Shown here: piece after piece, positions 15,106-23,864 of the stretch
How positions within the stretch are numbered: the stretch's first letter is position 1
Layout: the number at the start of each line of letters is the position of its first letter
The notes under the pieces: generated by a model
Databases searched by the model: none
Told to the model about the DNA's origin: nothing
What the model saw: the letters and a program-made list of their open reading frames with translations, nothing else
Position numbers and translations under genes: made by a program
NCBI GenBank assembly: GCA_016875395.1
Contig: VGRF01000005.1
Coordinates: 62,001 to 126,000, forward strand
Direction of reading: 5' to 3'
Length of the DNA stretch: 64,000 nt
Origin: Deltaproteobacteria bacterium
GTDB lineage: Bacteria; Myxococcota_A; UBA9160; UBA6930

Positions 15106-17682
15106 TCAGCCCGCGCCGACCGTCGCGAGCGTGTAGGCCGAGAGGTCGATCACGCGCCGCGCGACCCGTAACAAGTCGTCGGCGCTGACGGCGCGCACGC
15201 GCTCGGGGAACTCGCGGTCGGCGAGGGCGCCGAGGCCGTAGCGCGCGTCGAGCGCCATCGAGAGCGCGCGCTGGCTGCTGCGCTGCTGCGCGATCGCGTG
15301 CGTCCCGAGCAGGTAGCGGCGCGCACGTTCCAGCTCGGCCTCGCTCGGCGGGCTCTGCAGCACGCGCTCCAGCTCCTCGAACATGCCGCGCTGCGCGGTC
15401 TCGACCTTCTCCGGCGCGGTCGCGATGTACACGCTGAAGTAGCCGGGCGCGTAGCCCACGAGGTTCTGCGCGCTGACCGAGTACGCGAGGCTCTGGCGGT
15501 CGCGCAGCTCGACGAACAGGCGCCCGCCTTGTCCGGCGAGCAGCTGCGACAGCACGTCGAGCGCCTCGCGATCCGGGTCCGCCACGGTCACGCCGCGGAA
15601 GCCCAGCACGAGGTGCGCCTGCGCGCGCGCCTTGCGCTCGGCGGCGCGGCGGATCTCGCGCGGCGTGGGCTCGGCCTCGGGCAGCGCGAACAGCTTCTCG
15701 TCGCTCGGCTCGAGGTCGGCGAGCTCGCGCGCGAGTGAAGTCGCCGCCTCGTCGGGGTCGACGTCGCCGACGACGGTCACGACCAAGTTGTCCGGGCGGA
15801 CGAGCAGCGCGTGATGGGCGGCGACCGCGTCGGCGTCGAAGCGCGCGACCGAAGCCTTCGTGCCGGGCAGCGGCAGGCGGTAGGGATGGCGCTCCCAGTG
15901 CGCGCGCTGGAACAAGTCGAAGGCGAGCGCGCCGAGGCGGTCCTCGCGCCGATCGAGGGAGGCGAGCACGTCGCGCCGCTCGCGCTCCAATTCTTCTTCA
16001 TCGAACGCGGGGAACACGAGCGTTTCGGCCCAGAGCTGCAGCACCTCGCCGAACGCGTCGGACGTGCAGTCGAGCGTGAGGCCCGCGGAGCTCCGTCCCG
16101 AGAACGCGTCGATGTCGCCAGCGAGCGACTCGACGCTGCGCGCGAACTCGGCGGCGCCCCGCGCGCGCGTGCCGCGCAGCCACACGCCCGAGAGGAAGCT
16201 GCCGAGCCCCGCGGTTTCTTCCGTCTCCGCGAGCTGGCCGCCGAGCACCGCCGCGCGCACGGCGACGACCGGCACCTCCCGCCGCGGCAGCACGAATGCG
16301 CGCGCGCCGTTCGGCAGCGTGTAGGCGTGGAGCTCGTCGCCGCCGCTGTTGTTACGGACGGGCGTGGTGAAGCGGCGTGCCGTGCGCGCGGCGCCGCTCG
16401 CGACCGCCGCTTCGAGTGCAGCGTGCGAGGGCTGCGGGGCGCGCTCGGGCAGCACGGTCACCACGGCGAGCCGCGCCGGATCGAGCCAGTCCTGCGCGGC
16501 GCGTAACAACTCCTCGCGCGTCACGCCCTCGATGCGCGCGAGGTACTTCTCCTCGAAGCTCGGGTCGCCCGTCGCGAGCTGCGCGCTGCCGAGCTTGCGC
16601 GCCATCCCGGAGACGCTCTCGCGCTCCCAGGCGCGCGAGGCCGAGAAGTTGCGGCGCGCCTTGGCAAGCTCGTCCGCGCCGAGCGGCTCGCGGCGCACGC
16701 GCTCGGTCTCCGCGATCGAGGCCGCGATCGCGCTCTCGAGCTGCGCGGGATCCGTGTCGAGCGAGACCGAGAACAGGCCCGCGTCGATCGGGGAGTAGCA
16801 GCCCGCGTCGACGCCCTCGGCGAGGCCGAGCTCTTCTTTCACGCGGCGGTGAAGGCGCGAGCTGTCGCAGCCGCCGAGCGCGTAGGCGAGCAGATCGAGC
16901 AGCGGTGCGTCGGGGTGCGAGACCGCGAGCGCAGGCCACACCAGCTCCGCGCTCGCGCGCTCGAACGGGCGCGCGACCACGCGCGTGCGGAAGCCGCGCG
17001 CCGGCGGCTCGCTCGCGCGCTCGCGCCTCGCGCTGCCGCGCTTCGCGGCGCCGAAGGTGGCGCGCACGTGGGCGATGAACGCGTCCGCGTCGAGATCGCC
17101 CGCGGCGGAGACGACCATGCGCTCGGGTGTGTACCAGCGGCGGTAGAAGCCGAGCAGCTTCTCGCGCGTGAACGATGCAACGCTGTCGCTGCTGCCGAGC
17201 ACCGGGAAGCGATACGGGTGCGCCTGATAACAGAAAGCGAACACCTCGTCGTTCAGCACGTGACCCGGGTCGTCCGCGCTGCGGCGAATCTCTTCGAGCA
17301 CGACCTCGATCTCGCGCGCGACTTCCGCGGGCTCGAACAGCGAGGCCTGCACGGCGTCGGCGAGCACGTCGAAGCCGGCCAGTGCGGCGTCGGCCGGAAG
17401 CGTCGCGTGATAACAAGTCGTGTCGAAGCCGGTGAACGCGTTGATCGCGCCGCCCACGCCTTCGACGCTGCCCGCGATCTCGCCGACGCCGCGCGTCGGG
17501 GTGCCTTTGAACAGCATGTGCTCGTGGAAGTGCGCGAGGCCGCGCTCGCCGTCGCGTTCGTCGGCCGAGCCTGCGTCGATCCAGATCTGGACTTCGGCGA
17601 CTGGCTCGAGCCGGCTCTCGCGCACCAGGACGATGAGGCCGTTGTCGAGCACTTCGCGGCGGAACGATGCGGGTTGGGTCAT
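15106..17682 (-). CDS. M16 family zinc metalloprotease (pitrilysin/insulinase-like, two repeats)
   Basis: An 858-residue protein made of two M16 modules. The N-terminal module has the inverted zinc motif H51-FH-E54-H55 and the distal ligand E131 (EVVLEEIRRS), at the usual 76-residue spacing. The C-terminal module (from about 440) keeps the fold but lacks HxxEH, as in other two-module M16 proteases where it forms the clamshell partner. I see no clear signal peptide from the ATG at 17682, though a start 12 codons upstream is possible. It is divergent from hemW with only 50 bases between the starts. Likely role: degradation of peptides; location uncertain. Confidence 0.92.
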   Translation of the reverse strand: MTQPASFRREVLDNGLIVLVRESRLEPVAEVQIWIDAGSADERDGERGLAHFHEHMLFKGTPTRGVGEIAGSVEGVGGAINAFTGFDTTCYHATLPADAALAGFDVLADAVQASLFEPAEVAREIEVVLEEIRRSADDPGHVLNDEVFAFCYQAHPYRFPVLGSSDSVASFTREKLLGFYRRWYTPERMVVSAAGDLDADAFIAHVRATFGAAKRGSARRERASEPPARGFRTRVVARPFERASAELVWPALAVSHPDAPLLDLLAYALGGCDSSRLHRRVKEELGLAEGVDAGCYSPIDAGLFSVSLDTDPAQLESAIAASIAETERVRREPLGADELAKARRNFSASRAWERESVSGMARKLGSAQLATGDPSFEEKYLARIEGVTREELLRAAQDWLDPARLAVVTVLPERAPQPSHAALEAAVASGAARTARRFTTPVRNNSGGDELHAYTLPNGARAFVLPRREVPVVAVRAAVLGGQLAETEETAGLGSFLSGVWLRGTRARGAAEFARSVESLAGDIDAFSGRSSAGLTLDCTSDAFGEVLQLWAETLVFPAFDEEELERERRDVLASLDRREDRLGALAFDLFQRAHWERHPYRLPLPGTKASVARFDADAVAAHHALLVRPDNLVVTVVGDVDPDEAATSLARELADLEPSDEKLFALPEAEPTPREIRRAAERKARAQAHLVLGFRGVTVADPDREALDVLSQLLAGQGGRLFVELRDRQSLAYSVSAQNLVGYAPGYFSVYIATAPEKVETAQRGMFEELERVLQSPPSEAELERARRYLLGTHAIAQQRSSQRALSMALDARYGLGALADREFPERVRAVSADDLLRVARRVIDLSAYTLATVGAG

Positions 17683-17732
17683 GGGGCGCGGAACGTAACG
17701 GCGCGCCGAGGCCGCCACCGTATGCTCGGCAC

Positions 17733-18920
17733 GTGACGACCCCGAGCGAGCTCGAGCGGCCCAGCGTGGGCGCGTACGTGCACGTCCCGTTTTGCGAGCG
17801 CATTTGCCCGTACTGCGACTTCCCGGTCGTCGCCGCGCGTTCGCTCACACGCGCCGAGGAGGACCGCTACGTCGCCGCGCTGCTCGGCGAGCTCGCGGGT
17901 CGCGCGGTCGACTTCGCGGGGCGCGCACTCGACACGATCTACTTCGGTGGCGGTACGCCATCGCTGCTGCGCCCGGACTCGCTCGCGCGCGTGATCGAAG
18001 CGCTGCGCGGCGCGTTTCCCGGCGAACCGCGCGAGGTCACGCTCGAAGCGAATCCGAGCACGACCGAGCGCGAGCGGTTGCCGGCGTTTCGCGCCGCTGG
18101 CGTGAATCGGCTGTCGCTCGGCATCCAGTCCTTCGACGACGACACGCTGCGCCGCCTCGGCCGCGCCCACCGCGCGCGCGAGTGCCACGAAGCGATCGGC
18201 GCCGCGCGCGACGCTGGCTTCGAGAACCTCTCGCTCGACCTGATCTTCGGCGCGCCGGGGCAGACCGAGGCCGCGTTGCGCCGCGATCTCACGGCCGCGC
18301 TCGCGCGCCGACCCGAGCACGTCTCGGCCTACGCGCTCACGCTCGAGCCGGGCACACCGTTCGCGCGCGCCGTGGCGGCGGACAAGCTCGAGGTGCCCGA
18401 GGACGACGCGGCCGCCGAGATGATGCTCGCGCTCGGCGAGCGCCTCGAAGCGGCGGGCCTCGCGCGTTACGAGATCTCGAGCTGGGCGCAGCCGGGCCGC
18501 GAATCGCTGCACAACCGCCGCTATTGGCAGCGGCGGCCCGTGCTCGGCCTCGGTGTGGGCGCTCACTCGACCGAGCCCGCGCGCGAGGGCGCCCCGCACG
18601 GGGCGCGCAGTGCGAACGAGCGCGCGCTCGGGCAGTACCTCGAGCGCATCGAGGCGGGGCACAGCGCGCCGCCCGAGCGCGAGGCGCTGAGCGAGGCCAC
18701 CGCGCGCGCGGAGGCGGTGTTCCTCGCGCTGCGAATGCGCGAAGGGCTCGGCGCCGCCGCGTTCGCCGCCGAGTTCGGCGCCGCGCCGCGCGCCTACTTC
18801 TCCGCCGCGATCGAGGGCGCCCGCGCGGAGGGCCTCGTCGCCGAGAACGAGGCGGGCGACCTCGCGCTGACGGAGCGCGGCTGGCTGTTCGCGGACGACG
18901 TGGCGGCGCGGTTCGTGTGA
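17733..18920 (+). CDS. hemW: Radical SAM heme chaperone HemW (coproporphyrinogen oxidase-like)
   Basis: A 395-residue radical SAM protein with the 4Fe-4S motif C21-ERI-C25-PY-C28, then FGGGTPSLL and LEANPS. The HemN_C domain follows from about 290. It lacks the longer N-terminus of true HemN and sits directly upstream of hrcA, the classical position of hemW, a heme-binding chaperone for respiratory proteins. Starts with GTG at 17733; no strong ribosome binding site is visible. It belongs to the hemW-hrcA-grpE-dnaK-dnaJ gene string, though a 160-base spacer with repeats and a possible promoter separates it from hrcA. Confidence 0.9.
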   Translation: MTTPSELERPSVGAYVHVPFCERICPYCDFPVVAARSLTRAEEDRYVAALLGELAGRAVDFAGRALDTIYFGGGTPSLLRPDSLARVIEALRGAFPGEPREVTLEANPSTTERERLPAFRAAGVNRLSLGIQSFDDDTLRRLGRAHRARECHEAIGAARDAGFENLSLDLIFGAPGQTEAALRRDLTAALARRPEHVSAYALTLEPGTPFARAVAADKLEVPEDDAAAEMMLALGERLEAAGLARYEISSWAQPGRESLHNRRYWQRRPVLGLGVGAHSTEPAREGAPHGARSANERALGQYLERIEAGHSAPPEREALSEATARAEAVFLALRMREGLGAAAFAAEFGAAPRAYFSAAIEGARAEGLVAENEAGDLALTERGWLFADDVAARFV

Positions 18921-19079
18921 CGCGAATCGAGGGTTTCGCGTCAGGCGCGCGATCCTCGATTCGGAGAATCGGCAATCGAGCGTCAGACGCCGAATCCTCG
19001 ATTCTCCCGAGGGCCCCTCAGCACGCGTTGACCGCCCCGCACTCTCGGCGCAAGACTCGCGCTTCGGGGGAATCGCAGC
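18921..19079. repeat. Spacer with clustered GCGTCAGACGC/GATTCGAGGATTC palindromic repeats and possible hrcA promoter
   Basis: Three related units are packed here: a variant GCGTCAGGCGC at 18938, followed by GATCCTCGATTC; an inverted CGAATCGAGGG just before it; and GCGTCAGACGC at 18980-18990 followed by CGAATCCTCGATTC. The last 25 bases match, with one difference, the complement of 7903-7927. Downstream, TTGACC at 19029-19034 could be a -35 box for hrcA. A GCACTC half-site near 19040 recalls CIRCE, but the second arm is poor. Confidence 0.45.
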
Positions 19080-20135
19080 GTGCGCGCACAGCTCGGCCTC
19101 ACGTCGTCACTCGCAATCGCGCCGGCGCTCTTGTCGGAGCGGCAGTGGCGTGTGCTGCGCGAGGTGGTCACGCGCTTCGTCGCGGACGCGGCGCCGGTTG
19201 CGTCGGAGGCGATCGCGGGGCAGCTGCCGATGCATCTCTCGCCGCAGAGCGTGCGCAACACGCTCGCCGAGCTCGAGGAGCTCGGGCTCGTCGACAAGCC
19301 GCATCGCTCGGCGGGGCGCGTGCCCACCGCGCTCGGGCTGCGCGCGTTCGTGGATCAGCTGCTCGCGGTGCGCGAGCTCGGCTCTTACGAGAAGCGCGAC
19401 GTCGAGGGCGCGCTCGAAGACGGCGCGAGCCGCGACGAGAGCGCGTCGCGCCTGCTCTCGCAGCGCACGAAGCTGCTCGGCTTCGTCGCGCCGCCGCGGC
19501 TCGAGGAGGTCGTGCTGCGGCACCTCTCGTTCGTACGGCTCTCGAGCGAGCGCGTGCTCGCGGTGCTCGTCAGCGAGAGTGGGCGCACCTACCAGCGCAC
19601 GCTCGAGCACGCGGGCCACCACGATCAGGCCGAGCTCGATCGCATGGGCGCGGCGCTGTGCGAGCGGCTCGCAGGCAGGGCGCTGCGCGAGATCCGCAGG
19701 CGGCTCGTCGCGGAAGCGCAGGCGCTGCGCAGCCGCGCGGACTTGCTGCTCGAGCGCATGCTGCGAGATCTCCCGCTGGCGGCGGATGCGACCGATCAGG
19801 AGCTGGTGATCGCCACGCGCCTCGCACTGCTCGACCAGCCCGAGTTTCGCGACCCAGAGCGCTTCCGTGTGCTCGTGCGCGCCGTCGAGGACAAGGAGCA
19901 GCTGCTCGCGCTGCTCGATCAGATCCTCGGCGCGAGCGGCGTGCGCGTCGCGTTCGGCGCCGAGCTCGCGGGCGACGCGCTCGGCGAGCTCGCCTTCGTG
20001 GCCGCGCGCTACGGCCGCGGCGGCGCGAGCTCCGGCACGCTCGGCGTGATCGGCCCGCGCCGCATGGACTTCGCGCGCGTGATCCCGCTGGTCGGCTATG
20101 TGTCCCAACTCTTGTCGGAGCCGCCGCGCGCGTGA
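19080..20135 (+). CDS. hrcA: Heat-inducible transcription repressor HrcA
   Basis: A 351-residue repressor that binds CIRCE operators and is folded by GroESL, so it titrates with heat stress. The N-terminal winged helix (LSERQWRVLREVVTRFVADA ... SVRNTLAELEELGLVDKPH ... GRVPTALGLRAFVDQLL) is diagnostic, and the C-terminal GTLGVIGPRRMDFARVIPLV matches the family's end. GTG start at 19080 after GGGGG. Its TGA overlaps the grpE GTG start. The CIRCE element at 40657 in front of groES is its obvious target in this window. Confidence 0.96.
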   Translation: MRAQLGLTSSLAIAPALLSERQWRVLREVVTRFVADAAPVASEAIAGQLPMHLSPQSVRNTLAELEELGLVDKPHRSAGRVPTALGLRAFVDQLLAVRELGSYEKRDVEGALEDGASRDESASRLLSQRTKLLGFVAPPRLEEVVLRHLSFVRLSSERVLAVLVSESGRTYQRTLEHAGHHDQAELDRMGAALCERLAGRALREIRRRLVAEAQALRSRADLLLERMLRDLPLAADATDQELVIATRLALLDQPEFRDPERFRVLVRAVEDKEQLLALLDQILGASGVRVAFGAELAGDALGELAFVAARYGRGGASSGTLGVIGPRRMDFARVIPLVGYVSQLLSEPPRA

Positions 20136-20824
20136 GCGATCCCAAAAACGAGACAGAGGCTGAAGGCGGGACGCTCGAGCTGAATCCGGAGCTGGAGGCC
20201 GCGCTGCGCGAGGCGACCGAGTCTGTGGACGCGCGCCGCGCGGCGTCGTCCGAGGACGCGAAGCCCGAGGCCAAGCACGACGCCACCGAGGCGCTGATTC
20301 ACGCCTACAAGGCCGAGGCGGAGAAGCTGGGGCAGGAGCTCGAGGCGGCGAGGCAGGAGGCGGCGGGGTTCAAGGATCGCTTCGTCCGCGTGTCGGCGGA
20401 TCTGGACAACTTGCGCCGCCGCCAGCTCAAGGAGCGCCAGGAGGCGCTCCAATACGGGCATGAGAACCTCGTAAAGGACCTGCTCAACACGGTCGATAAC
20501 CTCGATCGCGCAATCGACCACGCGAAAGGAAGTGATGCCAAGGACTTGTCCGCGCTCTTGCAGGGCGTCGAGCTGGCGCAGCGAGAGCTCACGGGGGTGC
20601 TCGGCAAGCACGGCGTCGTCGTGATCGAGGCCGAGGGGGTCGCGTTCGATCCGAACGTCCACGAAGCCGTCGCGCAAATCGAGGAGGGCTCCGTACCGCC
20701 AGGACACGTCGCTCGCGTCTACCAGAAGGGCTATCGGCTGCGCGATCGGTTGTTACGGCCGGCGCGCGTGGTGGTGGCGATGGGCGTGAAGGCAAATCCG
20801 GGCAGTGAGGAGCCCGTGAACTAG
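20132..20824 (+). CDS. grpE: Nucleotide exchange factor GrpE
   Basis: A 230-residue cochaperone that releases ADP from DnaK. It has an acidic disordered N-terminus (~60 residues), a long coiled coil (about 65-120, including FKDRFVRVSADLDNLRRRQLKE) and the C-terminal beta domain with EGVAFDPNVHEAVAQIE and GYRLRDRLLRPARVVV. GTG at 20132 overlaps the hrcA stop. Slightly longer than E. coli GrpE because of the acidic N-terminus. Confidence 0.95.
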   Translation: MSDPKNETEAEGGTLELNPELEAALREATESVDARRAASSEDAKPEAKHDATEALIHAYKAEAEKLGQELEAARQEAAGFKDRFVRVSADLDNLRRRQLKERQEALQYGHENLVKDLLNTVDNLDRAIDHAKGSDAKDLSALLQGVELAQRELTGVLGKHGVVVIEAEGVAFDPNVHEAVAQIEEGSVPPGHVARVYQKGYRLRDRLLRPARVVVAMGVKANPGSEEPVN

Positions 20825-20860
20825 CCGGCGCTGTGGGGCGCCGGAGGGGGCGCGGCAGCG

Positions 20861-22681
20861 ATGGCGAAAGTGATCGGGATCGACCTCGGCACGACGAATT
20901 CGTGCGTCGCGATCATGGACAGCGACGCGCCGACGGTGATCCCGAACTCGGAAGGCGCGCGCACGACGCCGTCGATCGTCGCGTTCACCGACGCCGGCGA
21001 GAAGCTCGTCGGCCAGGTCGCCAAGCGGCAGGCCGTCACGAACCCCGGCAAGACGATCTTCGCGGTGAAGCGCCTGATCGGCCGCCGATACGACTCCGAG
21101 GAAGTGAAGCGCTTCTCGTCCGTCGCGCCGTTCGAGGTCGCGCAAGCGAACAACGGCGACGCGTGGGTGAAGGTGGGCGACAAGCTCTGCCCGCCGCAGG
21201 AGATCAGCGCCGCGGTGCTCGCGAAGATGCGCGACACCGCGCAGGACTTTCTCGGCGAGCCCGTGAGCGACGCCGTGATCACGGTGCCCGCGTACTTCAA
21301 CGACGCGCAGCGCCAAGCGACGAAGGACGCGGGCAAGATCGCGGGTCTGAACGTGCTGCGGATCATCAACGAGCCCACCGCAGCGGCGCTCGCCTACGGC
21401 CTCGGCGAAGAGGCGAACAAGACGATCGTGGTGTTCGACCTCGGCGGCGGCACGTTCGACGTGAGCGTGCTCGAGATCGGCGACGGCGTGTTCGAGGTGA
21501 AGAGCACGAACGGCGACACCTATCTCGGCGGCGAGGACTTCGACCAGCGCGTCATCGATTTCCTGATCGAGCGCTTCAAAGCCGAGACGAACATCGACCT
21601 CGCGAGCGACCAGATGGCGCTGCAGCGCCTCAAGGAAGCTGCCGAGCGCGCGAAGCACGAGCTCTCGTCGTCGGTGCAGACCGACGTGAATCTTCCGTTC
21701 ATCGGCGCCGATGCGAGCGGGCCGAAGCACCTGAACGTCTCGCTCACGCGCGAGAAGCTCGAAGCGATGTGCGCGGACCTGATCGATCGCCTCGTGAGTC
21801 CGTGCGAGACGGCGCTGGCCGACGCCGGGGTCGCGAAGGAGCAGATCCACGACGTCATCCTCGTGGGCGGCATGACGCGTATGCCGCGCGTGCAGGAGAA
21901 GGTCGCGGAGATTTTCGGGCGAGCGCCGCACAAGGGCGTGAACCCCGACGAGGTGGTGGCTGCGGGCGCCGCGATTCAGGGCGGCGTGCTGAAGGGCCAC
22001 GTCGAGAACGTGCTGCTGCTCGACGTGACGCCGCTGTCGCTCGGCGTCGAGACCCAGGGCGGCGTGTTCACGCCCATCATCGAGAAGAACACGACGATTC
22101 CGACGCGCAAGAGCCAGGTGTTCTCGACCACCGAGGATCACCAGAGCGTGGTGCGCATCCACGTGCTGCAGGGCGAGCGCGCGATGGCGGCCGACAATCA
22201 CAGCCTCGGCCGCTTCGAGCTGGTGGGCATCCCGCCGGCGCCGCGCGGCGTGCCGCAGATCGAGGTGACGTTCGAGATCGACACCGACGGCGTGGTGGCG
22301 GTCTCGGCGAAGGACCTCGGCACGGGCAAGACACAGCAGATTCGCGTCCAGGCCTCGGGCGGCCTCAGCGCCGAGCAGATCACCGCGCTCGTCGGCGAGG
22401 CCGAGTCGAACGCGCTCGACGACAAGCGCCGCCGCGACTCCGCCGAGATCAGCAACAAGGCCGACGGGCTCGTGTACTCGACCGAGCGCACGCTCGAGGA
22501 GTACGCCGAGCACGTCAGCGACGAAGATCGCCAGAGCCTGCTCGCGGCGCTCGAGAAGACCAAGGCAACCCTCGCGGCGAAGGACTACGACTCGCTCGCA
22601 GTCGCGGTCGACGAGCTGTCGGCGCTCTCCTACCAGCTGACGGAGCGGCTGTACGCGGCGCTCGGGTCGAAGACGGAGTGA
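20861..22681 (+). CDS. dnaK: Hsp70 chaperone DnaK
   Basis: A 606-residue Hsp70. Nucleotide-binding domain signatures are [14 protein letters not shown] (5-18), [14 protein letters not shown] and [15 protein letters not shown]; the linker [12 protein letters not shown] leads to the substrate domain. It is some 30 residues shorter than typical DnaK because the C-terminal lid tail stops at YAALGSKTE: the disordered tail and acidic EEVKD-like end are missing. ATG at 20861 after GGAGGGGGC. It lies 36 bases after grpE and 73 bases before dnaJ; a small GAGGC-GGAA-GCCTC hairpin at 22686-22699 separates dnaK from dnaJ and could adjust relative expression. Confidence 0.97.
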   Translation: MAKVIGIDLGTTNSCVAIMDSDAPTVIPNSEGARTTPSIVAFTDAGEKLVGQVAKRQAVTNPGKTIFAVKRLIGRRYDSEEVKRFSSVAPFEVAQANNGDAWVKVGDKLCPPQEISAAVLAKMRDTAQDFLGEPVSDAVITVPAYFNDAQRQATKDAGKIAGLNVLRIINEPTAAALAYGLGEEANKTIVVFDLGGGTFDVSVLEIGDGVFEVKSTNGDTYLGGEDFDQRVIDFLIERFKAETNIDLASDQMALQRLKEAAERAKHELSSSVQTDVNLPFIGADASGPKHLNVSLTREKLEAMCADLIDRLVSPCETALADAGVAKEQIHDVILVGGMTRMPRVQEKVAEIFGRAPHKGVNPDEVVAAGAAIQGGVLKGHVENVLLLDVTPLSLGVETQGGVFTPIIEKNTTIPTRKSQVFSTTEDHQSVVRIHVLQGERAMAADNHSLGRFELVGIPPAPRGVPQIEVTFEIDTDGVVAVSAKDLGTGKTQQIRVQASGGLSAEQITALVGEAESNALDDKRRRDSAEISNKADGLVYSTERTLEEYAEHVSDEDRQSLLAALEKTKATLAAKDYDSLAVAVDELSALSYQLTERLYAALGSKTE

Positions 22682-22754
22682 GGGCGAGGCGGAAGCCTCG
22701 ATGCCCCTGATGGACACGCGCTCCGCACGTCGCCCCGGCTAAGGTGCGCGCCCG

Positions 22755-23864
22755 ATGACGAAGCGCGATTACTACGAGGTCCTGGGCGTCGGCCGTAGCG
22801 CGTCGGCCGATGAGCTGAAGAAGGCGTACCGCAAGCTCGCGCTCGAGTTTCACCCCGACCGCAATCCCGACAATCCGGCGGCGGAGGAGAAGTTCAAGGA
22901 GGCGTCCGAGGCCTACGCAGTGCTGTCGGATGCGGACAAGCGCCGGCAGTACGACCAGTTCGGCCATCAGGCGATGGGTGCGGGCGGCGGCTTCCAGGGC
23001 GACTTCCAGAACTTCGGCGACATCTTCGGCGACCTGTTCGGCGATCTCTTCGGCGCGATGGGCGGCGGCGGCCGGCGCGGCGGGCGCGGCCAGCGCGGGG
23101 CGGACCTGCGGTACACGCACGAGCTCGGCCTCGAGGAAGTGCTCACGGGCGAGGAGACCACGCTCGAGCTTCCGCGCATGCTGCGCTGCGAGAAGTGCAC
23201 GGGCACCGGCGCGAAGCCGGGCACCCAGCCCGAGCGCTGCGGGCGCTGCAACGGCACCGGCCAGGCCGTGTTCCAGCAGGGCCTGTTCCGCATCAGCCGC
23301 CCGTGTGATGCATGCCGCGGCGAAGGCTCGGTGGTGCGAAATCCGTGCACGAGCTGCCGCGGCTCCGGGCGCACCGAGGGCAAGAAGACGCTGAAAGTGC
23401 GCGTGCCCGCGGGCGTCGAAGACGGGATGCGGCTGCGCGTCGCGGGCGAGGGGGAGGCGGGCCTCGCTGGGGGACCGGCGGGCGACCTCTACGTGGTGAT
23501 GGCGGTGCGCGAGCACCCGCTCTTTCAGCGCGAAGGCGCCGACCTCGTGTGCGAAGTCCCCGTGCTCTTCACACAGGCGGCGCTCGGCGCCGAGATCGAC
23601 GTGCCCACGCTCGAGGGCCGCGTGAAGCTGAAGATCCCCGAAGGCACGCAGTCGGGCCGCACGTTCCGCCTGCGCGGCAAGGGCCTCCCGAGCGTGAGCT
23701 CGCCGGCGCGCGGCGATCTGCACGTGCGCATCTTCGTGGAGGTGCCGTCACGCCTCAACGCTCGGCAGCGCGCGCTGCTCGAAGAGTTCGCCGCGGAGAG
23801 CGGCGCCGAGGGGACGCCCGTGACGAAGGGCTTCGTCGACAAGCTGCGGGACCTGTTCGATTGA
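22755..23864 (+). CDS. dnaJ: Hsp40 cochaperone DnaJ
   Basis: A 369-residue type I J-protein that delivers clients to DnaK. The J domain has the HPD motif ([10 protein letters not shown], about 31-40). A Gly/Phe-rich region follows ([14 protein letters not shown]), then four zinc motifs: [24 protein letters not shown] and CTSCRGSG. The C-terminal peptide-binding domains are complete. Its stop overlaps the start of the next gene (TGATG), so that gene is co-translated with the chaperones. Confidence 0.97.
   Translation: MTKRDYYEVLGVGRSASADELKKAYRKLALEFHPDRNPDNPAAEEKFKEASEAYAVLSDADKRRQYDQFGHQAMGAGGGFQGDFQNFGDIFGDLFGDLFGAMGGGGRRGGRGQRGADLRYTHELGLEEVLTGEETTLELPRMLRCEKCTGTGAKPGTQPERCGRCNGTGQAVFQQGLFRISRPCDACRGEGSVVRNPCTSCRGSGRTEGKKTLKVRVPAGVEDGMRLRVAGEGEAGLAGGPAGDLYVVMAVREHPLFQREGADLVCEVPVLFTQAALGAEIDVPTLEGRVKLKIPEGTQSGRTFRLRGKGLPSVSSPARGDLHVRIFVEVPSRLNARQRALLEEFAAESGAEGTPVTKGFVDKLRDLFD

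Noticed and set aside
18921-19079. CIRCE operator in front of hrcA
   Set aside because: Only a GCACTC half-site; the second arm matches poorly.
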